Positions 7,381 to 15,930 of a stretch of DNA of 22,557 nt are shown in pieces. The position numbers were made by a program, and so were the translations under genes. Each line of letters begins with the position of its first letter. Positions within the stretch are counted from its first letter, which is position 1. This stretch comes from DATJPR01 sp035506295 (GTDB lineage Bacteria > Bacteroidota > Ignavibacteria > UBA10030 > UBA6906): the NCBI GenBank assembly GCA_035506295.1, contig DATJPR010000124.1, positions 1-22,557 on the forward strand, given 5' to 3'. Below the pieces are notes generated by a model, which saw only the letters and a list, made by a program, of their open reading frames with translations, searched no databases and had not been told where the DNA came from.

Positions 7381-9820
7381 GCGACGCGTCGTCGTCTCGG
7401 GCGCGATCGCGGACGAAGGCGGCCCTGACCGGGGAGGGCATCGGAATGCCTGCACCGCGCACGGATGACCACACGACCTGATTCAATGCCGCCTCCGGTG
7501 CGACGTCCTCCCGGCTGAAATCCATCGAGTTGCTTTCCACCTGTCCGAGGGCGCCACGCGGGTTCCTTTCGTCGAGACGTATTTTCGATTGTCGCTTCGT
7601 GTACGGCGTGAAGTCCGGCTGTGATGTCAGGCTTGCCGCCATCGGCGTCGCCGATGCGTCAAACTGCGACATCGGCGGAAGGCCGAGAAGGAGCTCCATC
7701 GTGCGCACCATCCCGCTGGTGCTATACGGCGTATTGTCGACATAGTGCCGTCGGGTGTAGGGAGAAATCATGAGTCCCACCGTTCGATGCGCGTCCACAT
7801 GATCGGGGCCATTCTGGGCATCGTCCTCGATCACGAAAATCGCGGAGCTTTTCCAGTACGGGCTGTGCGAAATACGTTCGACAAGCATGCCGAGCGCGAG
7901 GTCGTTCTGGGCTTCGTACGCTCGAGGCGTAAGCGCCCCGGCGGCAGTCCCTTCGGTATGATCATTCGGAAGTTTGATGATCTGGAATTGCGGGAGGTCT
8001 CCCGTTCGCTCATACTCGGAGAACTCTTTTTCCCAGGCATCGATGCGCTTGACGTCGGAATAAGCCAGGTCCCATCCCCAGTAGAAGGGTGCAACGTGGC
8101 CGACAAGCGAGGGCGTCAACCCCCGCGCTGAATCGCCTTCGCGTGCCGGGTTCTCAACGAACTCCCCATAGGTCCGGTAGCTGACGTTGTTGCGCGCGCA
8201 ATCGTCCCAGATGTAACCTGCCGAAGGGTACACCACAGGAAATCCCCCCTCAAATTCGTACTCGCCACCGCGCCCCCCGTACGACGTCGGCCAGCTCTTC
8301 TCCGTGTAGTCGGTGGCATAGGCACCCATCGACCATTGATGGCCGTCGGCGCTCACCTCGGCATCGCAGAAGAGATTGTCATAGAGCGTGAACTCTTTCA
8401 CGAGCGCGTGGTGGTTCGGCATCACGCTGTCGGGGAAGAGGCAAAGCTTCGGGTCGCCGTTCCCTTCGTGCAGATCGCCGAAAACCTGATCGTAGGTCCG
8501 GTTCTCCTTGATCACGTAAAAGACATGTTGAATCGGCGACGGGTGGCCCGGTGAGGCCCAGAGAGAGGAGGCGCTTTCGGGGGGCGGGTTGGTCTTATGG
8601 AACGGAGAATTCAAGTAGACCGCCCGCGTGTCTTCGGAGAGGAGTTCTCCGGTCGGCAAGGGTAACCTTGTGAGGATTCCTTTGAACATGCTTCCGATGT
8701 ATTCCGACGATTCATGCTTTTCGATTGGTTGCGGTCCGTGCGGGTTGGGACGGGACGAGAACCCCTTCGCACTCGTCACAAAGACGTCGCCCGTGTTCGG
8801 GTGGAAGCGGACACAGGTCGGGTACCAGCCCGTCGGGATGAACCCGAGCGATCTGCTCTGTCCCGGGTGCCGCACATCGAACACCGCGAGGCAATTGTTG
8901 TCGGCGTTCGCGACAAGCAGCGTTCGGCCGTCGGGGGAGAGGGCCACCGAATTCGGCGTGCTTCCTTCCGGCGCGTTGGGGAACAGCGCAGAGTTCAGCC
9001 GTTCGATCACCTTGTCGGTACGGAGATCGATAACGTCGACGGTGTTGGCGTTTGCGCAGGCGACATAGAGGTAGGTGCCGTCGCGGCTCTCGACCATGTC
9101 GCAGGGGTGATCATCCGTGGCGATGGTGTCGGTCGACGCAAGCAACGAGGCATCGATGACTGCCACTGCTGCGCTTCCCCAAAGCGAAACATACAACCGC
9201 GAACCGTTCCCCGACATCAAGCACGTGTACGGTATCCCGGTCAGAGGGATCTCGTCATCGACGACGCCAAATTGAAGATTCACCCGGTACATGGTCTTGT
9301 TCTCGCGGGCGACGACAAACGCATCTTTTCCATCGGGAGTCACGGCAAGCCCGGATGCCCAGACCCGCCCCTTGGGCCAGGGCTCGGCGAGGACAACGGA
9401 ATCCCTGAATCTGAGGCTGGTTCCGTCGAAGTCATAGCGGAAGATCGCATTGCTGTTCCCCCCTGAGACCAGGAGGGTCTTCCCGTCGGGCGTGAGCGCA
9501 AGTCCGAGCCAGGAACGGGTGAGAGGGATGGTGGTGCGGACCTTCCAACCGTCGACGTCGATCACGGAGAGCGACTGCTGACCTGTTCCGTTGTTCGTGA
9601 CAAATGCCGTTCGTCCGTCGGCCGAGAAGACGAGGTTCAGCGGAAGCTCGCCGAGAGGCAGATGCTCTCCGACAGGAGAGAGCGACCAACCGTTCGGCAG
9701 GACGACGCGAGGACCGGGCTCCTGGGACCGTTCGGTTTCTGATGGCGTGCAGCCTGCGACGAGAAAAAGCGTCGCACAGGCGAAGGCGAAGGAATACTTC
9801 GCGGAGAGCAGATGGTTCAT
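7349..9820 (-). CDS. bifunctional YncE-like beta-propeller / phosphoesterase (alkaline-phosphatase-superfamily) lipoprotein
   Basis: An 823-residue predicted lipoprotein with lipobox LVAGC near residue 24. Residues about 45-400 are YVTN/YncE propeller repeats, each with the pattern 'LSPDGRTLLVANADNN' and 'VIDL'. From about residue 432 (HVFYVIKENRTYDQVFGDL) to the end is a PF04185-type phosphoesterase domain, with later blocks KLPNDHTEG and EDDAQNGPDHVDAHR that supply metal ligands in this superfamily. This fusion is a recurrent one in environmental bacteria; its physiological substrate is not established. ATG 9820 is chosen; an in-frame GTG at 9829 is an alternative, since AGGA lies 12 nt from the ATG but only 3 nt from the GTG. 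The 3' end overlaps the convergent membrane-protein gene by 32 nt. Confidence 0.9.
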   Translation of the reverse strand: MNHLLSAKYSFAFACATLFLVAGCTPSETERSQEPGPRVVLPNGWSLSPVGEHLPLGELPLNLVFSADGRTAFVTNNGTGQQSLSVIDVDGWKVRTTIPLTRSWLGLALTPDGKTLLVSGGNSNAIFRYDFDGTSLRFRDSVVLAEPWPKGRVWASGLAVTPDGKDAFVVARENKTMYRVNLQFGVVDDEIPLTGIPYTCLMSGNGSRLYVSLWGSAAVAVIDASLLASTDTIATDDHPCDMVESRDGTYLYVACANANTVDVIDLRTDKVIERLNSALFPNAPEGSTPNSVALSPDGRTLLVANADNNCLAVFDVRHPGQSRSLGFIPTGWYPTCVRFHPNTGDVFVTSAKGFSSRPNPHGPQPIEKHESSEYIGSMFKGILTRLPLPTGELLSEDTRAVYLNSPFHKTNPPPESASSLWASPGHPSPIQHVFYVIKENRTYDQVFGDLHEGNGDPKLCLFPDSVMPNHHALVKEFTLYDNLFCDAEVSADGHQWSMGAYATDYTEKSWPTSYGGRGGEYEFEGGFPVVYPSAGYIWDDCARNNVSYRTYGEFVENPAREGDSARGLTPSLVGHVAPFYWGWDLAYSDVKRIDAWEKEFSEYERTGDLPQFQIIKLPNDHTEGTAAGALTPRAYEAQNDLALGMLVERISHSPYWKSSAIFVIEDDAQNGPDHVDAHRTVGLMISPYTRRHYVDNTPYSTSGMVRTMELLLGLPPMSQFDASATPMAASLTSQPDFTPYTKRQSKIRLDERNPRGALGQVESNSMDFSREDVAPEAALNQVVWSSVRGAGIPMPSPVRAAFVRDRARDDDASPMDEDEKENR

Positions 9821-9924
9821 GACGCTCACGATTCCTGAGTTGTTCGATCCTTAATGTTACCTAACTTAAGCAATGGAAGTCGCCCATTCAAGCAAAGGGA
9901 GGGAGCGGCAGGGTCGGCGTTGGA

Positions 9925-9955
9925 TTTGAACTCAAGCGGCTTTTTCATATCTTTC
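9925..9955 (+). promoter_or_regulatory. candidate Bacteroidota-type promoter of the aspS operon
   Basis: TTTG at 9925-9928 is followed 19 nt later by TATCTTTC at 9948-9955. This is close to the Bacteroidota pattern of a -33 TTTG, about 19 nt and TAnnTTTG. It would start transcription near 9962, about 40 nt before the aspS start codon. Confidence 0.45.
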
Positions 9956-10000
9956 CTTGCTTAACAGGAGACCACCAACTCTCACCTCGGAGACCACTCT

Positions 10001-11767
10001 TTGGCGACCTTTGCAAAGCGCACGCATACCTGCGGCGAACTTCGTGTTGAGGATATCGGGAAAGCCGTGACACTCAACGGCTGGGTTGACACGCGGCGTG
10101 ATCTCGGCGGCGTGATCTTCATCGATCTGCGGGACCGGTACGGCCGGACCCAGGTCGTCTTCAACCCGCAAAACGAAGCGACATCGCATGAGCTTGCCAA
10201 GATGCTCCGCAACGAATTCGTCATCAGCGTCTCGGGGAAGGTGGAGCTGCGTCCGGAAGGAACGGCGAATTCCGCCCTCGAGACCGGTGAAATCGATGTG
10301 ATGGCCTCATCGTTGACCATCCTGAACAAATCCGAGACGCCACCGTTCCCGATCGAAGACGAAATTGAAACCGGGGAAGATACGCGGCTGAAGTATCGCT
10401 ACCTCGATCTGCGAAGGCCGATTCTGCAGAAGAATCTCCTGACGCGCCACCGGATGTACCACATTGTCCACCGGTATTTCGACGAGCGGCAGTTCATCGA
10501 GGTCGAGACGCCGGTGCTTATGAAAAGCACCCCGGAAGGCGCCCGGGACTATCTCGTCCCGAGCCGGATCCATCGTGGAAAATTCTATGCCCTTCCGCAA
10601 TCCCCTCAGACCTACAAACAGATCCTGATGGTCTCCGGCCTCGACCGGTATGTGCAGATTGTGAAGTGTTTCCGGGATGAGGATTTGCGCGCCGACCGAC
10701 AGCCCGAATTCACCCAGATTGACGTGGAGATGTCGTTTATCGATGAATCCGACATTCAACGGTTGACGGAAGGTCTCATCCAGCAGATGTTCAAGGAGAT
10801 CAAAGGCGTCGATATTCATCTTCCTTTCCCGCGGCTCACGTACAAAGAAGCGATGGAGTCGTACGGAAGCGATAAACCTGATACCCGGTTCGGCCTCAAG
10901 ATCCAATGCCTGAACGCGGTCGTGAAGGACTGCGGGTTCAAAGTGTTTGCAGACACGGTGAAGAAGGGCGGAGTCGTATCCGGCTTCGTCGTCCCCGGAG
11001 GCGCTGCTTTCACACGGAACCAGATGGACAATCTTGTCGACTTCACGAGAAGCCTTGGTGCCGGAGGACTTGCATACATCAAATGGACGGACGAAGGGCT
11101 GGAGACGGCAATCGAGAAATTTCTCGGCAAGCCGCTTGTCGAATCCCTGGCCGAGAAGATGGGCGCCCGTCAGGGAGACCTCATGCTGTTCGTGGCGGAC
11201 ATGTGGGCGAAGGCGTATCCGATTCTCGGCACGCTCAGACTCGAGATGGCCCGCCGGCTCGAGCTTCTCGAGGAAGAGAAGTTCAACCTTCTGTGGGTCA
11301 CGGAATTCCCCATGTTCGAATGGAGCGCTGAGGAGAAGCGTTACGTCGCGATGCATCACCCGTTCACCTCGCCGCTTCCCGATGATGTGCCTCTCCTGGA
11401 ATCCGATCCCGGGAAGGTGCGTGCGCGCGCCTATGACCTCGTGCTGAATGGGAACGAGATCGCGGGTGGCAGCATCCGCATCCACGAATCTGATCTTCAG
11501 TCAGAAGTGTTCGGCTTACTCGGCATCGAAGCGGAAGAGGCAAAGCGGAAATTCGGTTACCTTCTTGAAGCGTTCCGCTTCGGCGCGCCTCCCCACGGTG
11601 GCATCGCCTTCGGCTTCGACCGTATCGCAATGCTGCTGACGCAAAGCAAGTCGATCCGCGAAGTCATCGCGTTTCCCAAGACCGCAAGCGCGGTGTCGCT
11701 GATGGACGAAGCCCCGAGCGATGTGGATGATAAACAGCTGAGGGAGCTCCATCTGAGGATCGTTTGA
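10001..11767 (+). CDS. aspS: aspartyl-tRNA synthetase (AspRS), TTG start
   Basis: A 588-residue class II synthetase of the long bacterial type, charging tRNA-Asp in the cytosol. The N-terminal OB-fold anticodon-binding domain covers about 1-110 (GWVDTRRDLGGVIFIDLRDRYG). The catalytic core follows with motif 2 FRDEDLRADRQPEFTQ and motif 3 GIAFGFDRIAML near the C-terminus. The bacterial GAD insertion lies between them, about residues 290-420. Length is normal. The start is TTG at 10001, with CGGAG about 8 nt upstream and the usual N-terminal sequence immediately after. It is the first gene of a seven-gene run ending with lolD. Whether it is discriminating or also charges tRNA-Asn cannot be told by eye. 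Confidence 0.97.
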   Translation: MATFAKRTHTCGELRVEDIGKAVTLNGWVDTRRDLGGVIFIDLRDRYGRTQVVFNPQNEATSHELAKMLRNEFVISVSGKVELRPEGTANSALETGEIDVMASSLTILNKSETPPFPIEDEIETGEDTRLKYRYLDLRRPILQKNLLTRHRMYHIVHRYFDERQFIEVETPVLMKSTPEGARDYLVPSRIHRGKFYALPQSPQTYKQILMVSGLDRYVQIVKCFRDEDLRADRQPEFTQIDVEMSFIDESDIQRLTEGLIQQMFKEIKGVDIHLPFPRLTYKEAMESYGSDKPDTRFGLKIQCLNAVVKDCGFKVFADTVKKGGVVSGFVVPGGAAFTRNQMDNLVDFTRSLGAGGLAYIKWTDEGLETAIEKFLGKPLVESLAEKMGARQGDLMLFVADMWAKAYPILGTLRLEMARRLELLEEEKFNLLWVTEFPMFEWSAEEKRYVAMHHPFTSPLPDDVPLLESDPGKVRARAYDLVLNGNEIAGGSIRIHESDLQSEVFGLLGIEAEEAKRKFGYLLEAFRFGAPPHGGIAFGFDRIAMLLTQSKSIREVIAFPKTASAVSLMDEAPSDVDDKQLRELHLRIV

Positions 11768-11801
11768 GCACTCCTCTTTCTTCGGTACAGGCGGACCGGT
11801 G

Positions 11802-13208
11802 ATGGCGAGAGCCGTGAAATCGAGCATACGCATTGCGAGCGGGCAAGGATTCTGGGGCGATCTGCTGACGGCGCCCGTTGATCAGGTCCGGAAAGGCCCG
11901 ATCGATTACCTGGTCCTCGACTATCTCGCCGAAGTGACGATGTCGATCCTCCAGAAGCAACGGAGGAAGGATCCATCGCTGGGCTACGCCCGTGATTTTG
12001 TTCCCCTGGTGGAAGAGATCCTTCCCGAAATCCTTCACGGGGATGTCCGGGTGGTCACGAATGGTGGAGGCGTCAACCCTGAAGGTTGTGCGAGAGCAAT
12101 CATGGACGCTGCGGGACGGCGTGGGGGAAACGGAGTGCGAGTCGGGGTAGTGACGGGCGACGATATTCTTGGTAAGCTCGATGACCTCCTGGGCGATGGT
12201 ATTGAGTTGGCACATATGGAGACTGGTGCACCTCTCTCTTCCGTGCGGGAACGGGTCATCAGTGCCAATGTGTATTTCGGTGCGATGCCCATTGCCCGGG
12301 CGCTGGAACAGGGAGCGGCGGTTGTCGTTACGGGCCGCACGACCGATACCGGCCTGACCCTTGCCCCCATGATTGCCGAGTTCGGCTGGCGGCCGAACGA
12401 CTGGAACAAGATGGCCGCAGGGACTGTGGCAGGGCATATCCTGGAGTGTGGTGGACAGGCCAGCGGGGGCAACTTCGGCGGCGATTGGCGTTCAATTCCT
12501 GACCTTGCGCACATTGGGTTTCCCATCGTCGAAGCCCATGCAGACGGCACGTTTGTCGTGACGAAACATGATGGTACGGGGGGGCGGGTATCGCGGGAAA
12601 CGGTGTCCGAGCAGTTGCTGTATGAAATTGGCGACCCGAAGATGTACATCACGCCCGATTGTGTCGCGGACTTCACATCAATCCAACTTCATGAGCTTGG
12701 TGCTAATCGCATTGAAGTAAAGGAGATAACTGGAAGACCGTCGACGGAATACTACAAAGTATCCATCGCCTATTCGGACGGTTACACGGCTTTCGGGACG
12801 CTGACCTACGCGTGGCCTGATGCCTTGGCAAAGGCACGGGCTGCCGATGCGATACTCCGGACAAGACTTCGCGATCTTGGTCTCGAGTTCGATGAAGTAC
12901 GGACGGAATTCCAGGGATATGACGCCTGCCACGGTCCACTTTCGGTCCGGATCGAAGATCCGAATGAGGTCGTCCTCAGGATCGGCGTTCGTGGAAAGGA
13001 CTATCGGTCTGTAGAGAGGTTTGGGAAAGAGATCGCCCCATTGATCCTTACCGGTCCTCCTTCTGTGACAGGGTTTGCCGGAGGCAGGCCCAAACCGAGC
13101 GAAGTCGTGGCATACTGGCCGGCGCTTATTCCCAAAACAGCCGTCGAGCCGCGCTTGCAGGTTCTTGTTGTCGGCGAAACTGAACAAGAGGCGGTCCGTG
13201 TTGATTGA
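11802..13208 (+). CDS. AtuA family protein (DUF1446), large subunit-like
   Basis: A 468-residue protein of the AtuA/DUF1446 family (PF07287), named after an acyclic-terpene-utilisation gene of Pseudomonas. The biochemical activity of the family is not well defined. Visible family blocks are IRIASGQGFWGD near the start, VTNGGGVNPEGCARA, VVVTGRTTDTGLTLAPM, GHILECGGQASGGNFGGDW and EFQGYDACHGP. ATG 11802 follows GGCGGA by 7 nt; GTG 11799 is possible. The end overlaps the next gene by about 11 nt. That gene encodes the domain fused at the C-terminus in longer AtuA proteins, so the two probably form one complex. No terpene-degradation genes are nearby, so a terpene substrate should not be assumed. 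Confidence 0.88.
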   Translation: MARAVKSSIRIASGQGFWGDLLTAPVDQVRKGPIDYLVLDYLAEVTMSILQKQRRKDPSLGYARDFVPLVEEILPEILHGDVRVVTNGGGVNPEGCARAIMDAAGRRGGNGVRVGVVTGDDILGKLDDLLGDGIELAHMETGAPLSSVRERVISANVYFGAMPIARALEQGAAVVVTGRTTDTGLTLAPMIAEFGWRPNDWNKMAAGTVAGHILECGGQASGGNFGGDWRSIPDLAHIGFPIVEAHADGTFVVTKHDGTGGRVSRETVSEQLLYEIGDPKMYITPDCVADFTSIQLHELGANRIEVKEITGRPSTEYYKVSIAYSDGYTAFGTLTYAWPDALAKARAADAILRTRLRDLGLEFDEVRTEFQGYDACHGPLSVRIEDPNEVVLRIGVRGKDYRSVERFGKEIAPLILTGPPSVTGFAGGRPKPSEVVAYWPALIPKTAVEPRLQVLVVGETEQEAVRVD

Positions 13209-13563
13209 GATTCGTCATATCGCTCACGCACGTTCGGGGGATAAAGGGGACACCGCGAATGTTGGAGTGATCGCTTTCGATGAATCGTGGTACCCGATTC
13301 TGCGCAAGTACCTTACACCGGAGCGCGTCAAGGAATTCTTCGGTGAAATCGTCATGGGAAGGGTCGAACGGTTCGAGCTCCCCAGTCTTTGGGCGGTCAA
13401 TTTTCTCCTTCATAACGCGCTCGGCGGCGGCGGAACAGTGTCCCTCAAGCTGGATGCGCAGGGGAAGACCCTCGGAAGCGCCATGCTCCGCATGAAGATC
13501 GACGTCGATCAGGGAGACCTGGAAGGGCTGAGACTCCCCGTTGATCGCTCCATCGCGTCGTAG
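13198..13563 (+). CDS. AtuA-related C-terminal-domain protein, small subunit-like
   Basis: A protein of about 121 residues matching the C-terminal domain of long AtuA proteins, with HARSGDKGDTANVGVIAF near the start, FELPSLWAVNFLLHNALGGGG in the middle and SLKLDAQGKT after it. It has no ATG at the homologous N-terminus. GTG 13198 (AAGAGG 6 nt upstream) or TTG 13201 is the likely start. An ATG-based call would begin at 13075 and add about 41 unrelated residues read from inside the upstream gene. Overlap with the upstream gene implies coupled synthesis and a heteromeric complex equivalent to a single long AtuA. Function is unknown beyond family membership. Confidence 0.82.
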   Translation: MLIEIRHIAHARSGDKGDTANVGVIAFDESWYPILRKYLTPERVKEFFGEIVMGRVERFELPSLWAVNFLLHNALGGGGTVSLKLDAQGKTLGSAMLRMKIDVDQGDLEGLRLPVDRSIAS

Positions 13564-13598
13564 AAAACTACTCTCGATAATCAAGGACAGTGTTGACC

Positions 13599-14709
13599 AT
13601 GGTTGAAGAGCTGAAAGATACCATAGCGAAACTGGAAAGCCGTTTGACTGCCCTTCGGGGGTATCTTTGACGTCGACGCGAGGGAAACCGAGATCGCTGA
13701 CCTTCAGCGCAGGACCGAGGCATCCGACTTCTGGAACGACAACCTCGGCGCGCAGAAGGTCATGCAGCAGATCAGCTCCCAGCGGGAATGGGTGGACGCA
13801 TGGAATTCCCTGCAGAAGGAGTTGACCGATGCAAAGGGGCTTGTAGAGCTTGCGGAGGAATCGAACGACGCCTCGTTTGCGGCGGAGATCGAGAAAGAAA
13901 TCGGCGCCATCGACAAAGGGCTGAGCGATCTTGAATTCCGGAACATGCTCAGCGGGGAGGACGACGAGCGGAATGCGTTGCTGACGATCCATGCAGGTGC
14001 GGGTGGAACGGAAGCGCAGGATTGGGGGGAGATGCTTCTTCGCATGTATATGCGCTGGTGCGAGCAGAAGGGATACAAGGTTTCTCTCGCCGACAGGTTG
14101 GACGGCGACGGTGCCGGGATCAAGAGCGCGACCGTCGAGGTCACCGGGAAATATGCCTATGGATACCTGAAAGCGGAGAATGGCGTCCACCGGCTTGTGC
14201 GGATCTCTCCCTTCGATGCAAATGCGCGGCGGCATACTTCGTTCGCCTCCGTGTTTGTGTATCCTGAAGTGGAAGATGACGTCGAGATCGAAGTCAATCC
14301 CGCAGACCTGAAGATCGACACCTACCGCTCCGGCGGCAAAGGCGGACAGAACGTCAATAAGGTCGAGACTGCCGTGCGGATCACGCATATCCCGTCGGGA
14401 ATCATCGTGGCGTGCCAGCAGGAGCGATCGCAGTTCCAGAACCGGGAACGGGCCATCAAGATGCTGAAGTCGCAACTCTATCAGAAGAAGAAGGAGGAAG
14501 AGGAGGCCCGGCTGAGTGCGATCGAGAGCACGAAGAAGAAAATAGAGTGGGGGAGCCAGATCCGGTCGTATGTGTTTCAGCCGTACAATCTGGTGAAGGA
14601 TCACCGGACCGACATCGAAACGAGCAACGTTCAGGCGGTAATGGACGGCGACCTTGACCAGTTCATCAAAGGATATCTTCTGGAGTTCGGCGGGAGACGG
14701 CCCTCGTAG
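13599..14709 (+). CDS. prfB: peptide chain release factor 2, with programmed +1 frameshift
   Basis: RF2 ends translation at UGA and UAA codons. The first 23 codons (13599-13667, MVEELKDTIAKLESR...) are followed by an in-frame TGA at 13668-13670. Reading resumes in the +1 frame from GAC at 13669-13671 and runs to the TAG at 14707-14709, giving 369 residues (join 13599-13667, 13669-14709). The stop-codon-recognition tripeptide SPF, diagnostic for RF2 rather than RF1, is at 203-205. The peptidyl-tRNA hydrolysis motif GGQ is at 248-250. Both are almost exactly where Escherichia coli RF2 has them. An AAGGA sequence lies upstream of the ATG. It is followed by lolC after 3 nt. Confidence 0.97.
13656..13671 (+). 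promoter_or_regulatory. prfB: prfB programmed +1 frameshift site
   Basis: CGGGGG-TAT-CTT-TGA-C at 13656-13671 matches the conserved RF2 autoregulatory site. A Shine-Dalgarno-like G-run lies 3 nt before the slippery CTT codon, which is followed by the poorly terminating UGA-C. When RF2 is scarce, ribosomes pause at UGA and slip forward by one base to make full-length RF2. This is established for the family; here it is seen as sequence identity. Confidence 0.95.
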
Positions 14710-14712
14710 GAC

Positions 14713-15930
14713 ATGACGTACTCGACGTTTATCGCTCGGCGCTATCTCCGCTCCCGTCGCAACGCAGGGTTCTTTTCCTTCATTGCCGCGATCGCGATCC
14801 TCGGTGTCGCTCTCGGGACGGCGGCCCTGATCATCGCGCTTTCCGTTCTCGGCGGCTTCGAACGCGAGATCACGGAGAAGGTGGTGGGTTTCAGCAGCCA
14901 CGTCCAGATCCTTGCGTTTCAAAACAAGCCCCTGTACAACCCATCGTACACTGACCGCGTTGTCCTTGATTCCATCCCGGAGGTCCGATCCATTTCTCCT
15001 TTTGTGCAGCGGGAAGCCCTCATCCGGAGCAGGGAAGGGGTGGACGGCGTCCTGCTCAAAGGTCTGGATCCGGAGAACGACAATTCGACCACGCGGCGCT
15101 ACATCGTCGAGGGTTCCTATGATCTCGTCCGGGAACCCGGCGGTCCTCCAAAGATCGTTCTCGGGAAGAAACTCGCGGCGCGGCTCGGTCTCGGCATCGG
15201 CGGCCGCGCGACGATCTTCGGGATCGGACAGTCTATCAGCGAGGGGCGGACGCGCGTCATGCAATTCACCGTGAGCGGAATCTACGAGAGCGGGATGTCG
15301 GAGTACGACGACGCCTACGCGTTCACCGATCTCCAGAGTTCAGAGGAACTCTTTCAACTCGGCACCGCGGTTTCCGGCTTCGATCTTCTCCTCGCCGATC
15401 CGTCCCAGGCGGACGAGGTCGCCGACAAAGTCCAGGACATGCTCGGCTACCCGTATTATGGACGCACGGTCTATCAGACCTACCGCAACCTCTTCAGCTG
15501 GATTGAACTGCAGAAAAAGCCCATCCCGATTATCCTCGGACTGATCATCATCGTCGCGACCGTGAACATCATCGGGACGGTCCTGATGATGGTCCTCGAC
15601 AAGACCCGGGAGATCGGCGTTCTGCGGTCGATGGGGGCCACGCGGTGGGGGATCACCTGGATCTTCCTCAGGCAGGGGCTGACCATTGCCTTCATCGGCA
15701 CGATTCTGGGCAACGCATTTGCGCTCCTGCTCTGCCTGGCCCAGATGGAATTCCATTTCTTCTCCCTTCCGAGTGACGTCTATTTCATGACCACGGTGCC
15801 GATACTGCTCCGGCCTGAACAGTTCATTCTTGTCTCGGCACTCACGATCGGCCTTTGCATGCTGTCGGCATTGCTCCCGGCGCGGCTCGCCGCGAGACTG
15901 AATCCCGTAACGGCCATCCGGTTCTCGTGA
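14713..15930 (+). CDS. lolC: lipoprotein-releasing ABC transporter permease, LolC/E-type (first copy)
   Basis: A 405-residue FtsX-like permease. One N-terminal helix (about residues 20-47, FFSFIAAIAILGVALGTAALIIALSVLGGF) is followed by a large periplasmic MacB-like domain (about 50-265). Three C-terminal helices follow at about 273-296, 315-345 and 372-395. This is the topology of LolC/LolE, which extract outer-membrane lipoproteins from the inner membrane. The blocks MMVLDKTREIGVLRSMGATR and LNPVTAIRFS are typical. Its ATG is 3 nt after the prfB stop, and its TGA overlaps the ATG of the next gene by 1 nt. Assignment of this copy as LolC rather than LolE is arbitrary. Confidence 0.88.
   Translation: MTYSTFIARRYLRSRRNAGFFSFIAAIAILGVALGTAALIIALSVLGGFEREITEKVVGFSSHVQILAFQNKPLYNPSYTDRVVLDSIPEVRSISPFVQREALIRSREGVDGVLLKGLDPENDNSTTRRYIVEGSYDLVREPGGPPKIVLGKKLAARLGLGIGGRATIFGIGQSISEGRTRVMQFTVSGIYESGMSEYDDAYAFTDLQSSEELFQLGTAVSGFDLLLADPSQADEVADKVQDMLGYPYYGRTVYQTYRNLFSWIELQKKPIPIILGLIIIVATVNIIGTVLMMVLDKTREIGVLRSMGATRWGITWIFLRQGLTIAFIGTILGNAFALLLCLAQMEFHFFSLPSDVYFMTTVPILLRPEQFILVSALTIGLCMLSALLPARLAARLNPVTAIRFS

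Noticed and set aside
10307..11485. 392-codon open frame on the minus strand inside aspS
   Set aside because: Fully antisense to a conserved synthetase; composition of a GC-rich shadow frame.
13668..13670. In-frame stop suggesting prfB is a pseudogene
   Set aside because: The context is the conserved RF2 frameshift site, and the downstream frame is complete with the SPF and GGQ motifs.
13126..15264. 712-codon open frame on the minus strand across atuA-small, prfB and lolC
   Set aside because: It is antisense to three well-supported genes, has an Arg/Asp/His-rich composition typical of a codon-bias shadow, and shows no recognisable domain.
15855..15929. N-terminal extension of the second Lol permease
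   Set aside because: It lies inside the end of the first permease gene; the TGATG start at 15930 gives the family's normal N-terminus.
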